Assembly (NCBI GenBank): GCA_964460035.1
Contig: CAYWPG010000026.1
Coordinates: forward strand, 1 to 54,116
DNA: 54,116 nt
Direction of reading: 5' to 3'
DNA from: CAYWPG01 sp964460035
GTDB lineage: Bacteria > Pseudomonadota > Gammaproteobacteria > Nitrococcales > AK92
The notes beneath the pieces are model-generated. The model was given only the letters and a program-made list of their open reading frames with translations. It was not told where the DNA came from and searched no databases. Made by a program: the position numbers and the translations under genes. Positions 1 through 8,048 of this stretch are shown one piece after another. The number at the start of each line of letters is the position of its first letter. The first letter of the stretch is position 1.

Positions 1-101
1 ATATAAACGAAACGCATAAACATACAATTACATATTCCTTCTCATTGAGTAACGGCTAAGTATCATCGGCAGTCCATGCACCTGGACGATACCGATATCC
101 T
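1..101 (+). promoter_or_regulatory. AT-rich leader upstream of cysH
   Basis: The first 60 or so bases are strikingly AT-rich for this GC-rich window and lie directly upstream of cysH, so they probably hold its promoter. CysB sites are AT-rich and degenerate, so one could be present, but I cannot define it. No clear Shine-Dalgarno precedes the ATG at 102. The left edge of the window cuts the region. Confidence 0.35.
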
Positions 102-812
102 ATGAACAGGCCGCTACTCTCGACTCAATCCCCCAGCAACAGCGCCGGACTGACGCCGGAGGACATCGCCGAGCTCAACCGCGCGTATGCTCCTCTGGAC
201 TTCGAGGCCAGAATACGCCGCCTCTACGAGGATTTCGCGCCCGAGAAGGTCATGGTCACCTCCTCCTTTGCAGCTACCTCGGCGTATTTTCTGCACATCA
301 TCTCGCGGATTCGCCCGGACCAAACGATTTTCTTTATTAACACCGGTTTTCACTTTCCGCAGACGCTGGCATACCGCGACTACCTGACCGAGCTATTCAA
401 GCTCAAAGTGGTGGACGTCAACCCCGACCCGTATCATCTGCGTTACGCCCAGCAGGAAAAGCTCTACGAAAAGGATCCCGATCTGTGCTGCTCGGTTAAC
501 AAGGTGCAGCCATTGGACGAGATCAAGGGCAACTATCACGTCTGGGTATCCAGCCTCATGCGCTGGCAGACGGATCATCGCGCGGGGCTAGAAATTTTCG
601 AGGAGCGCCGCGGAATCATCAAGTTCAATCCCATGATCGACGTCACCCGCGAACAGCGCGACAGCTACATCCGCGAACACCAGCTGCCGTTCCACCCGCT
701 GGTGGCGGAGGGCTACTCATCCATAGGCTGTTCGCATTGCACGGTGAAAGGCGAAGGCCGCAGTGGCCGCTGGCAGGGCAAGCCAAAAACCGAGTGCGGG
801 CTACACCTGTAG
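102..812 (+). CDS. cysH: phosphoadenylyl/adenylyl-sulfate reductase (CysH)
   Basis: This 236-aa cytoplasmic enzyme reduces activated sulfate (APS or PAPS) to sulfite with thioredoxin electrons, in assimilatory sulfate reduction. The PP-loop region reads VTSSFAATSAYFLH near residues 52-65. Cys129-Cys130 and Cys210-x2-Cys213 form the CC...CxxC pattern that binds a [4Fe-4S] cluster in APS-reductase-type members. The catalytic Cys232 lies in the C-terminal ECGLHL. The presence of the cluster cysteines favours APS as substrate, unlike E. coli CysH, which lacks them. No other cys genes are visible beside it. The downstream gene is convergent. Confidence 0.93.
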   Translation: MNRPLLSTQSPSNSAGLTPEDIAELNRAYAPLDFEARIRRLYEDFAPEKVMVTSSFAATSAYFLHIISRIRPDQTIFFINTGFHFPQTLAYRDYLTELFKLKVVDVNPDPYHLRYAQQEKLYEKDPDLCCSVNKVQPLDEIKGNYHVWVSSLMRWQTDHRAGLEIFEERRGIIKFNPMIDVTREQRDSYIREHQLPFHPLVAEGYSSIGCSHCTVKGEGRSGRWQGKPKTECGLHL

Positions 813-849
813 TCGCGGCTAGCGCGCCAGCGAGGGTATCGCCGAACCA

Positions 850-908
850 CGGGCTCTGCATCCGTGCCGCGTGCCCGCAGCAGGCCGCGATCCGCGGAGC
901 AGAGCCCG
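850..908. terminator. inverted repeat between convergent cysH and the PRC-barrel gene
   Basis: A perfect 10-bp inverted repeat (CGGGCTCTGC at 850-859, GCAGAGCCCG at 899-908) encloses a smaller CCGCG/CGCGG hairpin. It sits in the 119-bp gap between two convergent genes. No T-tract follows on either side, so a terminator role is inferred from position and stem strength only. Confidence 0.4.
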
Positions 909-931
909 GAACGGCCGACGCCGTCGCTATA

Positions 932-1678
932 TCAGCCCTGGGGTTGTTGCTGTTGCCCGCCTGACGGTTGCTCGCTGCCCTGCTGACCGGCCTGGGCCTG
1001 CTGTTCCTCCTGAAACAGTGGGATGTCCTGATGCAGTTGCTCGTCGTAGTTGGCGAGCTCGTTCATGCCATCCGGTGTCATCGGGGTCATTAACACCGCC
1101 ACTAAGTCCTGATCCTGCTGGCCCTGTTGCTGCTGTTGGGCGGCCTGGCCGGACTGCGCCTGCTGCGGCTGCTCTTGCTGAGATTGCTGTCCCGTCTGCG
1201 CCTGTTGCTGCTGTTGCGGCTGCTGTTGTCCTCCTTGGGCCTGCTGCTCGAGCTGCTGGCGAGGCATCAGTTGCAACTGGCTCATGGGAACGACCTTCTC
1301 CTCGCCCCCTAGGCCGAGGAAGGCACCGGTGTTCACCACCGCCATCATCTCGCCGGTACGGCTGTCCTGTACCACATTCTCTATGGTGCCAAGATCCTCG
1401 TTCTGCTGATTGACCAGATCGCGCCCGATCATGGCGCGGGCCTGCTCCAGTTGCTGGCTCTGCGCGGCCTGCTGCTGCCTCTGGTCGGGCTGCTGCGCGG
1501 CTGCTTGCTGCTGTTGACTCTGCCCGGGTTGCTGCTGCGCAGTGGCTTGCTGTTGAGGCGGTTCCTGAGGCTGGGGCTGCTGCTGCGCGGCAACCGCTGC
1601 GGACGCGGTCGCGAATGCCAGCGCGCTAGCGCAGACCAACAGTCTTATTCCTGTGCGATGGGTTTCGATTCGCTTCAT
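932..1678 (-). CDS. exported glutamine-rich PRC-barrel protein
   Basis: The 248-aa product starts at the ATG complementary to 1676-1678, preceded by AGGGAGTG. An N-terminal signal peptide (basic start MKRIETHRTG, then an Ala/Leu/Val core ending near ASAAVAA) predicts export. One PRC-barrel domain follows at about residues 85-145 (ARAMIGRDLVNQQNEDLGTI, GEEKVVPMSQLQL). On both sides are long segments dominated by Gln with Ala, Gly and Pro, which are probably disordered. PRC barrels occur in ribosome maturation and photosynthetic reaction-centre proteins and in many small periplasmic stress proteins. The role here is unknown. The Gln runs are encoded by repetitive CAG/CAA codons, which makes the DNA itself repetitive. 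Confidence 0.8.
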   Translation of the reverse strand: MKRIETHRTGIRLLVCASALAFATASAAVAAQQQPQPQEPPQQQATAQQQPGQSQQQQAAAQQPDQRQQQAAQSQQLEQARAMIGRDLVNQQNEDLGTIENVVQDSRTGEMMAVVNTGAFLGLGGEEKVVPMSQLQLMPRQQLEQQAQGGQQQPQQQQQAQTGQQSQQEQPQQAQSGQAAQQQQQGQQDQDLVAVLMTPMTPDGMNELANYDEQLHQDIPLFQEEQQAQAGQQGSEQPSGGQQQQPQG

Positions 1679-1845
1679 GGCGCTCACTCCCTGTTGCTGT
1701 ATAGCTGCGTCCTCACAGCCCACGAAACGTGCACGGCACGGTGGCAGGGCCACTCACGCCCCTGCCACCGTGCCCTTGCTCTACGTTGGGCCCCGCCCGG
1801 CAAGGCTCAACAGCAAGCACTGATATGCTTAACTTGGGGGAGTGG

Positions 1846-2709
1846 CTAGGCTTGCATGACGTGCAGCTTGAACCTGCGGTCAATATCCCGGAACAGCGGT
1901 CCGGGGCAGCTGCCCATTGGGCGTCCGTCTACGCTGGCCACGGGAATGAGTTCGGCACCGGTACCGGTTAGGAAGCACTCATCGGCCGTATACAGGTCAT
2001 AAGGCGCAAGCGGCGCTTCGCGAACGGCTATTCCCGCCTGTTGGGCGAGTTCCATAACCACTTTACGCGTAACCCCTTCCAAACAGCCTTCGCTCGGCGG
2101 GGGCGTTAACAGTTCGCCGACACGGGCGACGAACACATTGTCCGCCGTACCTTCGGCGACCCGGCCCGCAGCATTGAGCATGATCGCCTCATCCGCACCG
2201 GCCTGGCTTGCTTCCATGCGCGCCAGAATATGGTTGAGATAGTTCAGGCTCTTGATTCTGGGATCCAGCCCATCCGCGGACAGCCGTCGCGTAGCGGCTA
2301 TGATCAAGCGGGCACCGCGCAGACGCACCTCCTCGCTCACCATCGCCAGCGGCGCTGCGATGATGAATACGTTCGGCCTGGCGCATAGGCGAGGATCCAG
2401 CCCCAACGGCCCCACACCGCGGGTAGCGACAAGGCGCAGATAGCCGTCGCCGCTGCCGTAGGCGGCGACCGTATCGGTCACCGCGCATTGCAGTTCCGAC
2501 CGGGTGTACGGGATATCCAGTGCGATCGCGCGAGCCGACAACAGCAAGCGCTCAAGGTGCTCATCCAGCCGAAACGGCCGGCCGCCGTAGAAGCGAATTC
2601 CCTCGAATACGCCGTCGCCATAAAGCAGCCCGTGATCCGCCACCGGAATGCGTGCCGCCTCGGCAGGCAGGATCTCCCCATTCAGCCAGCAAATACTCTT
2701 TTCAGGCAC
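1846..2709 (-). CDS. class IV PLP aminotransferase (branched-chain / D-amino-acid type)
   Basis: The 287-aa product is a fold-type IV pyridoxal-phosphate enzyme. Diagnostic signs are HGLLYGDGVFEGIRFY near residues 22-37, DPRIKSLNYLN with the Schiff-base lysine, and GTADNVF followed by the C-terminal GTGAELIPV. Family members transaminate branched-chain amino acids (IlvE), D-amino acids, or cleave aminodeoxychorismate. The GDGVFEGIR stretch favours the IlvE-like branch, but the substrate cannot be fixed by eye. I chose the GTG complementary to 2707-2709 because GGAGGG lies eight bases upstream; a TTG at 2727 is also open. It is divergent from a MocR regulator, a common arrangement for regulated PLP enzymes. 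Confidence 0.85.
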   Translation of the reverse strand: MPEKSICWLNGEILPAEAARIPVADHGLLYGDGVFEGIRFYGGRPFRLDEHLERLLLSARAIALDIPYTRSELQCAVTDTVAAYGSGDGYLRLVATRGVGPLGLDPRLCARPNVFIIAAPLAMVSEEVRLRGARLIIAATRRLSADGLDPRIKSLNYLNHILARMEASQAGADEAIMLNAAGRVAEGTADNVFVARVGELLTPPPSEGCLEGVTRKVVMELAQQAGIAVREAPLAPYDLYTADECFLTGTGAELIPVASVDGRPMGSCPGPLFRDIDRRFKLHVMQA

Positions 2710-2735
2710 TTGAGCGTCCCTCCACAACTAGTCTT

Positions 2736-2807
2736 GGCCAGCGCTGCCAGATCAACCCGCCGCTCGGTAGCGGCACCCCAACCACCCGTTATGGCAGTCG
2801 GCTGGCC
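2736..2807. promoter_or_regulatory. inverted repeat in the aminotransferase/MocR intergenic region
   Basis: The left arm GGCCAGC-G-CTGCCA (2736-2749) and the right arm TGGCAG-TCG-GCTGGCC (2792-2807) are inverted copies that differ by a two-base insertion at the arm centre. They lie between the two divergent start codons and are spaced about five helical turns apart. MocR proteins often bind paired sites in the intergenic region they share with a target, so this is a candidate operator. Confidence 0.4.
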
Positions 2808-2982
2808 TACTCGACTGTAGCGAAGGCCCGCAAAGCGGCACAGATTCAAAATTTGAGCATTTGAAGCGTTACAGACGATAATGGAGAACATCTGTACCGG
2901 TATTTCCGTGCGCGAACTGTACGCGCCACGAGTTTCAGTACCCCGGATTGGAAATCAGGCCGAGACGCCGAGCGCAGTGCCC

Positions 2983-4380
2983 ATGAAGCACCTATACGAG
3001 ACGATTGCCGACGAGATTGTGGATCAGATCGAGTGTGGCCTGTTGCGGCCCGGGGATCGACTGCCCGGCGTGCGCACGCTCAGCACGCGGCGGGCCGTCA
3101 GCATCGCGACCGCGGTGGCGGCATACCGCAAGCTGGAGGATCACGGCTACATCCAAGCGCGTCCGCGTTCGGGTTTCTTCGTCCGCGCCCGGCTGGCTGC
3201 GGCACAACCGGAGACTTCCAGCCCGGCCCCGCGGCCGCACCCGGTCACCGGTCAGCAGCTGGTCCTGCAACTGGTCAAGGCAGCCAACGACCCGGCTATC
3301 GTGCAGCTTGGCGCCGCCGTTCCTGCCCCCGCGTTTCTTCCGACCCGGGCCGTAGAACAGGCGCTGGCGCGCGCCGCGCGCCGCAACCGGCTGCGCGCTG
3401 CAAACTACGAGTTCCCGCCCGGCGCTCCAGAGCTGCGCCGACAAATCGCACGCCGAATGGCTGCCTTCGGTTGTCGGGTCGCGCCCGAAGAGATCGTGAT
3501 TACCGACGGCTGCCAGGAAGCGATCATGCTGGCCCTACGAGCCGTGACCGCGCCGGGCGACGTGGTCGCCATCGAATCGCCCACATTCTACGGACTGCTG
3601 CAAGTTATCGAAACGCTGGGGCTGAAGGCCTTGGAAATACCCACGCATCCGCGCACCGGCATTGCGTTGGACGCCCTCCAGCTCGCGCTGGAGCAATGGC
3701 ACGTCAAGGCCTGCGTAGTCGTGCCGAACTACAGCAACCCGCTTGGCTATTGCATGCCCGAACCGCGCAAGCGCGAACTGGTAGAGCTGCTGGCGCGACA
3801 CGGCGTCGCGCTGATAGAAGACGATGTTTGCGGCGATCTGGGCTTCTCCGCGCACCGCCCCAGCAGCGCCAAAACCTTCGATCGGACCGGCAATGTGCTG
3901 TACTGCGCTTCGTTCTCCAAGACTCTCTCGCCCGGTCTGCGTATCGGCTGGATCGCTCCCGGCAAATACCGCGAGCGCATAGAGTATCTGAAGTACGTAG
4001 CCAATCTTGCCGCCTCCAGTGTGCCGCAGCTCGCCGTGGCGGAGCTGCTGGAGAGCGGCCGCTACGAGCGGCACCTGAAACAGGTACGAGGCGAGTACGC
4101 GCGCGCGGTGGAACGCATGACCGCTGCCATCGCGCGCTATTTCCCCGCGGGCACCAAGGTGACCCGACCGGAAGGCGGGTTCGTGCTCTGGGTGGAACTC
4201 CCAGGCGACGTGGACACCTTCGAGCTGGCGCGCAAGGCGCTGGCCAACGGCGTCAGTATCGCGCCAGGGCCGATCTTCTCGGCAACGCAGCGGTACCGCA
4301 ACTTCCTGCGTATATCCTGCGCCTGCGTATGGGACGAACGCGTGGAGAAAGCGCTGACAGCGCTCGCGCGCATGCTGTGA
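2983..4380 (+). CDS. MocR-type GntR regulator with aminotransferase domain
   Basis: The protein joins an N-terminal GntR winged helix (LYETIADEIVDQIECGLL, PGDRLPGVRTLS, YRKLEDHGYIQARPRSGFFV) to a fold-type I aminotransferase-like domain. The PLP-binding lysine is in SFSKTLSPGLRIGW; the cofactor-site residues in NYSNPLGY and IEDDVCGDLGF are retained. MocR proteins use PLP or an amine-PLP adduct as effector and usually control a neighbouring gene, here plausibly the divergent class IV aminotransferase. Translation could also begin at ATG 2881, adding 34 residues. I prefer 2983 because the HTH domain starts there; neither start has a strong Shine-Dalgarno. Length is 465 aa from 2983, typical of the family. 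Confidence 0.88.
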   Translation: MKHLYETIADEIVDQIECGLLRPGDRLPGVRTLSTRRAVSIATAVAAYRKLEDHGYIQARPRSGFFVRARLAAAQPETSSPAPRPHPVTGQQLVLQLVKAANDPAIVQLGAAVPAPAFLPTRAVEQALARAARRNRLRAANYEFPPGAPELRRQIARRMAAFGCRVAPEEIVITDGCQEAIMLALRAVTAPGDVVAIESPTFYGLLQVIETLGLKALEIPTHPRTGIALDALQLALEQWHVKACVVVPNYSNPLGYCMPEPRKRELVELLARHGVALIEDDVCGDLGFSAHRPSSAKTFDRTGNVLYCASFSKTLSPGLRIGWIAPGKYRERIEYLKYVANLAASSVPQLAVAELLESGRYERHLKQVRGEYARAVERMTAAIARYFPAGTKVTRPEGGFVLWVELPGDVDTFELARKALANGVSIAPGPIFSATQRYRNFLRISCACVWDERVEKALTALARML

Positions 4381-4609
4381 GGCTACGCTGGCCGGACTGG
4401 ACGCAGCCGGAGATTGCCGCCGCAGTACAAGCCCGCATCTAGAGAGAACAGAACAATACCGGCTCGACAATGCCGTTGTGATGAAAGTCGCAGCGGCACC
4501 CCCCACGCGGCGGCAAGCTGGCAAACGTCGACTTTGGCAGGCGGCTGCGAGCAGTGGTTTGCACCGGTCGCACCATGACCTGCCGAACGCCATCGATCAG
4601 GAGTGGCTG

Positions 4610-6028
4610 ATGCGTCGTTTCCGACCTAAGACATGGCAGCTGGCTGCCTTGGCGCTTGCGATACCGGTCGTTCTAGGGGCGCCGAGGCAGCTGGAGCTGG
4701 TCCGCGACATCCCTATAGGCACAGGTTATACGGCGGCCGAGCTGTGCACGCGCACGCTGTACAGCGGCGACGAGTTCGCGCGGGTACGCGATGATTTCAT
4801 CGCGCCCAAGGTAAGGCCGCTGCCTAAGCTTTGGCGACTGCAGGCAGCGGCAGGAGACACCATCTCGGTAACCACCATCCTGCCTTTGCCGCACGACGAT
4901 CGTGCGGCCATTTTCCGCCCGGGCTTAGGCTGCACCGTGGTTCCGCCCGGCGCTTCCGTGGCAGCGGTAAGCGCGCAGTCATTCGTCCCCGTTACCGAAC
5001 CGCCCGCCAGTAACGCTGCTTGGCCACGAGGCGAAGGCCCGGCCGAAACCGACTCGCTCACTGACGCCCAGCGCGCCCTGCTCGACACCCACGCGCGCTA
5101 CCTCTTTGCCGATCCCGGTTCGGAGCCGGCCGAGCGCCAGAATACTCTTGCATTCCTGGTCGCCAAGGACGGCCGGCTAGTCTACGAGCGCTACGCCGAC
5201 GGTTATCACCGCGATCAACCGCAGCCAGGCTGGTCCATGACCAAGACGCTGACGGCGATGCTCGCGGGCGTGATGGCCGGCGAACGGCGGCTCGCGCTCG
5301 ATGAACCTGTAGCGTTGCCGCAGTGGCAGGGCAGCCCGAAGGCACGCATTACCTGGCGCCACCTGCTGCAGATGGCGCCGGGGCTGGCCTGGAACGAAGA
5401 CTACCGCGGCCTTAGCGATGTCACCGCCATGCTGTACTCGCAGCCCGATCAGGGGACCTGGGCGGCCGATCGCCCGTTGATCGCCGAACCCGGCACGAAG
5501 TTCACGTACTCTACGGGCTTTTCGAACATTGCAATGCTGCGCATGCGCCAACTGCTGGGCGGTGAGCATCAAGCCATCTACGACTACTATCAGACACGGC
5601 TGTTCGAACCGCTGGGCATACGGGGCGGCGTCATCGAACCGGATGCTGCGGGCACGCCGGTGGGCGGCGCCCGCGGCATACTCAGACCCATAGATTGGCT
5701 GCGCCTTGGCCAGCTCATCGCCAACCACGGCAACTGGGAAGGCGAGCAGATCATTCCCGCCGACTTCGTCGATTTCCTGCTCGCGCCCTCTCCGGCCTCC
5801 CCGGACTATGGCGGGTCGATCTGGCGCGCACCATCGGCGCGCGCCTCCGCAAAGGTGAAATCGCGGCTGCCGGACGATCTGGTCTTCTTCCAAGGCCATA
5901 TGGGACAGTTCGTGGTCGTCGTGCCCAGTCGCGCCCTGGTGGTGGTGCGCATGGGCGTGAGCTTTACCAGCGACCACACGCACGAGACCGTATTCGCCGC
6001 GGTCGCCGACCTGATCGAGCAGCTCTAG
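4610..6028 (+). CDS. serine hydrolase, beta-lactamase / 6-aminohexanoate-dimer hydrolase-like
   Basis: This 472-aa protein belongs to the class C beta-lactamase/penicillin-binding fold. The SxxK catalytic motif is in GWSMTKTLTAML, the tyrosine motif region reads KFTYSTGFSN, and the third box is GHMGQ, an HxG variant of KTG. The start is ATG 4610, with AGGAG seven bases upstream. An N-terminal hydrophobic segment (LAALALAIPVVLGA) predicts a signal peptide or anchor, so the enzyme probably acts in the periplasm. The first 150 residues before the catalytic domain are unassigned. Family members cleave esters, amides or peptides; the substrate is unknown. It is convergent with the lactate dehydrogenase gene. 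Confidence 0.8.
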   Translation: MRRFRPKTWQLAALALAIPVVLGAPRQLELVRDIPIGTGYTAAELCTRTLYSGDEFARVRDDFIAPKVRPLPKLWRLQAAAGDTISVTTILPLPHDDRAAIFRPGLGCTVVPPGASVAAVSAQSFVPVTEPPASNAAWPRGEGPAETDSLTDAQRALLDTHARYLFADPGSEPAERQNTLAFLVAKDGRLVYERYADGYHRDQPQPGWSMTKTLTAMLAGVMAGERRLALDEPVALPQWQGSPKARITWRHLLQMAPGLAWNEDYRGLSDVTAMLYSQPDQGTWAADRPLIAEPGTKFTYSTGFSNIAMLRMRQLLGGEHQAIYDYYQTRLFEPLGIRGGVIEPDAAGTPVGGARGILRPIDWLRLGQLIANHGNWEGEQIIPADFVDFLLAPSPASPDYGGSIWRAPSARASAKVKSRLPDDLVFFQGHMGQFVVVVPSRALVVVRMGVSFTSDHTHETVFAAVADLIEQL

Positions 6029-6089
6029 GGGGCGTCGCTGCCTGCGCCAGGCCAGAACGCTGGCTACACGACCGGCCCCGGCGGCTGGC

Positions 6090-7091
6090 TCAGGCGCGCA
6101 GCGCGCTTGTCACGCGATGCAGCGTGCCGCGTCCGGTTTCGGCAGCGGTGATGTTCGCCAGCGTGGTGTCGGCAATGCTGTGCAAGGCCTCGCGCGTGAA
6201 GAACGCCTGGTGGGCAGTGATCACCACATTAGGAAAGGTGAGCAGCCGCGTGAATACATCATCCTGAATGACCCGCTCCGATAGATCGTCGAAGAACAGA
6301 TCCGCCTCCTCCTCGTAGACGTCCAGTCCAAGGTAGCCGATCTTGCCGCTCTTGAGGCCACGGATGACCGCTCGCGTATCCACGACATAGCCGCGGCTCG
6401 TGTTGATCAGCATGACGCCGGAGCGCATCTGCTCGAGCGCCCCGGCATCGATCAGGTGGTGCGTCTGGGGAGTGAGCGGACAGTGCAGGGAGATGATGTC
6501 GGACTGCCGGTACAAGCGCTGCAGCGGCACATATTCCGCAATCCGCGCCACCTCGTTGCTGGGCGACGGATCGTACGCCAGGATCCGGCAGCCCAAGCCC
6601 CTCATGATGCGGGCGAATGCGGTACCTATCCGGCCGGTACCGATCACTCCGACGTTCTTGCCGTACAGGTCGAAGCCAAGCAAACCGTCCAGCGCGAAAT
6701 TGCCTTCCCGCACCCGATTGTACGCGCGATAGATCTTGCGATTGAGGGCGAGTATCAACGTCAGTGCGTGCTCTGCCACGGAATGCGGGGAATATCCGGG
6801 CACCCGCGCGACCACCAGGCCCAGCCGCTCTGCCTCCTCCAGATGCACGTTGTTGAACCCCGCCGCGCGCAGCGCAACCACGCGCGTGCCTTGCGCGTGC
6901 AGCCGGCGCAAGGTGTCGGCATCCAACTGGTCGTTGACGAAGGCGCACACGCCCTGGCAGCCTTCCGCCAGTGAGGCGGTCGCGGACGTCAGGCGCGTTT
7001 GCAGGTAAACCAGCACATGACCGTAACGGGCGTTGGCCCGATCGAGGGACTGCCGGTCATAGTCCTTGGTACTGAATACCGCCACCTTCAC
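6090..7091 (-). CDS. ldhA: D-lactate dehydrogenase (D-2-hydroxyacid dehydrogenase)
   Basis: The 333-aa product reduces pyruvate to D-lactate with NADH, or acts on a related 2-hydroxyacid. The start is the GTG complementary to 7089-7091, with GGAGG eight bases before it; the resulting N-terminus VKVAVFSTKDYD lines up with E. coli LdhA, whereas a further upstream GTG (7112) does not. The Rossmann motif is VGVIGTGRIG. Catalytic Arg is in INTSRGYVVD, Glu in LDVYEEEADLF and His in TAHQAFFT. The EEEADLFF segment is characteristic of the LdhA subfamily. It is divergent from ahpC. Confidence 0.88.
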   Translation of the reverse strand: MKVAVFSTKDYDRQSLDRANARYGHVLVYLQTRLTSATASLAEGCQGVCAFVNDQLDADTLRRLHAQGTRVVALRAAGFNNVHLEEAERLGLVVARVPGYSPHSVAEHALTLILALNRKIYRAYNRVREGNFALDGLLGFDLYGKNVGVIGTGRIGTAFARIMRGLGCRILAYDPSPSNEVARIAEYVPLQRLYRQSDIISLHCPLTPQTHHLIDAGALEQMRSGVMLINTSRGYVVDTRAVIRGLKSGKIGYLGLDVYEEEADLFFDDLSERVIQDDVFTRLLTFPNVVITAHQAFFTREALHSIADTTLANITAAETGRGTLHRVTSALRA

Positions 7092-7247
7092 GACAAACCC
7101 CTCCGTTGGCACCCGCCGCGCTTAGGCTCCCGCGACTGGAGCCGCACGTTCCGTGGCGCAGATGGTCCATTGAAATAGGTGCTTGGCCCCTAGATCGCCA
7201 ATGGCGCGTTAGGTGCGAGCCGGCACCCGACCGGCCCCGAGGGACCT

Positions 7248-7284
7248 ATAGGCTGCATCTATCAACCCGTTAAATCCATTCTAT
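7248..7284 (+). promoter_or_regulatory. OxyR operator upstream of ahpC
   Basis: Two 15-bp half-sites, ATAGGCTGCATCTAT (7248-7262) and TTAAATCCATTCTAT (7270-7284), are separated by exactly 7 bases. This reproduces the known OxyR layout ATAGnTnnnAnCTAT-N7-ATAGnTnnnAnCTAT, with one mismatch in the first half and three in the second. It ends 66 bases before the ahpC start codon, the expected distance for peroxide activation of ahpC. A tentative promoter is TTAGAC (7284-7289) with TAGGAT (7308-7313). Confidence 0.8.
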
Positions 7285-7350
7285 TAGACCAATACTCCCT
7301 GAATGCGTAGGATAGGCAGCGGAGTTTGACCCAACCCAATGGAGAGAACG

Positions 7351-7917
7351 ATGAGCAATCTGATCAACACTGAAATCAAGCCCTTCAAGGCAATGGCCTA
7401 CCGCGATGGCAAGTTCATCGAAGTGACCGATGCCGACCTGCGCGGCAAGTGGTCCGTGATGTTCTTCTATCCGGCCGACTTCACCTTCGTCTGCCCGACG
7501 GAGCTGGGCGACCTGGCCGACAACTACGAAGAGTTCCAGAAGTTGGGCGTGGAGATCTACTCCGTCTCGACCGACACCCACTTCACGCACAAGGCCTGGC
7601 ACGATACGTCGGAGACCATCCGCAAAATCAAGTACACCATGATCGGCGACCCGACCGGTCAAATCACCCGTAACTTTGGCGTGATGCGCGAGGATCAGGG
7701 TCTGGCCGACCGCGGTACCTTCGTGATCGACCCGAACGGCATCATCCAGGCCATTGAGATCACCGCCGAGGGTATCGGCCGCGACGCCTCCGACCTGCTG
7801 CGCAAGGTCAAGGCCGCTCAGTACGTTGCCGCTCACCCCGGCGAGGTCTGCCCGGCCAAGTGGAAGGAAGGCGACAAGACCCTCGCTCCGTCCCTGGACC
7901 TGGTCGGCAAGATCTAA
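7351..7917 (+). CDS. ahpC: alkyl hydroperoxide reductase subunit C (peroxiredoxin)
   Basis: AhpC is a 188-aa typical 2-Cys peroxiredoxin of the cytoplasm that reduces H2O2 and organic hydroperoxides. The peroxidatic Cys48 is in DFTFVCPTELGDL; the resolving Cys167 is in HPGEVCPAKWKEG near the C-terminus. The start at ATG 7351 follows GGAGA and gives the standard AhpC length; an in-frame ATG at 7339 would add four residues. AhpF, its dedicated reductase, follows 131 bp downstream. The OxyR operator just upstream indicates peroxide-inducible expression. Confidence 0.97.
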   Translation: MSNLINTEIKPFKAMAYRDGKFIEVTDADLRGKWSVMFFYPADFTFVCPTELGDLADNYEEFQKLGVEIYSVSTDTHFTHKAWHDTSETIRKIKYTMIGDPTGQITRNFGVMREDQGLADRGTFVIDPNGIIQAIEITAEGIGRDASDLLRKVKAAQYVAAHPGEVCPAKWKEGDKTLAPSLDLVGKI

Positions 7918-7939
7918 GGCACGGCCTCCTTATCGGGGC

Positions 7940-7996
7940 GCGGACCCGGGCTGGTTCCGGGTCCGCCGAATTAGAACGCTGCGGCTCCGGCCGCAG
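7940..7996 (+). promoter_or_regulatory. two stem-loops between ahpC and ahpF
   Basis: A 10-bp perfect stem (GCGGACCCGG at 7940-7949, CCGGGTCCGC at 7957-7966) is followed by a 7-bp stem (CTGCGGC at 7979-7985, GCCGCAG at 7990-7996). Neither has a T-tract. In an operon where AhpC is needed in large excess over AhpF, such hairpins could cause partial termination or protect the ahpC transcript 3' end after processing. Confidence 0.45.
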
Positions 7997-8048
7997 GGGC
8001 GGCCCGCAGCGTGCCTGCAACAAGTGATGTCGCAAGGGAGCCATCGCC

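Noticed and set aside
1100..1620. Repeated CTG/TTG-rich pattern that looks like a repeat array
   Set aside because: It is the codon pattern of Gln-rich coding sequence on the minus strand; there are no regular spacers, so it is not CRISPR.
3033..4442. 469-codon alternative frame in the MocR gene
   Set aside because: Arg/Ala-rich shadow of the real frame, which has the winged-helix and aminotransferase motifs.
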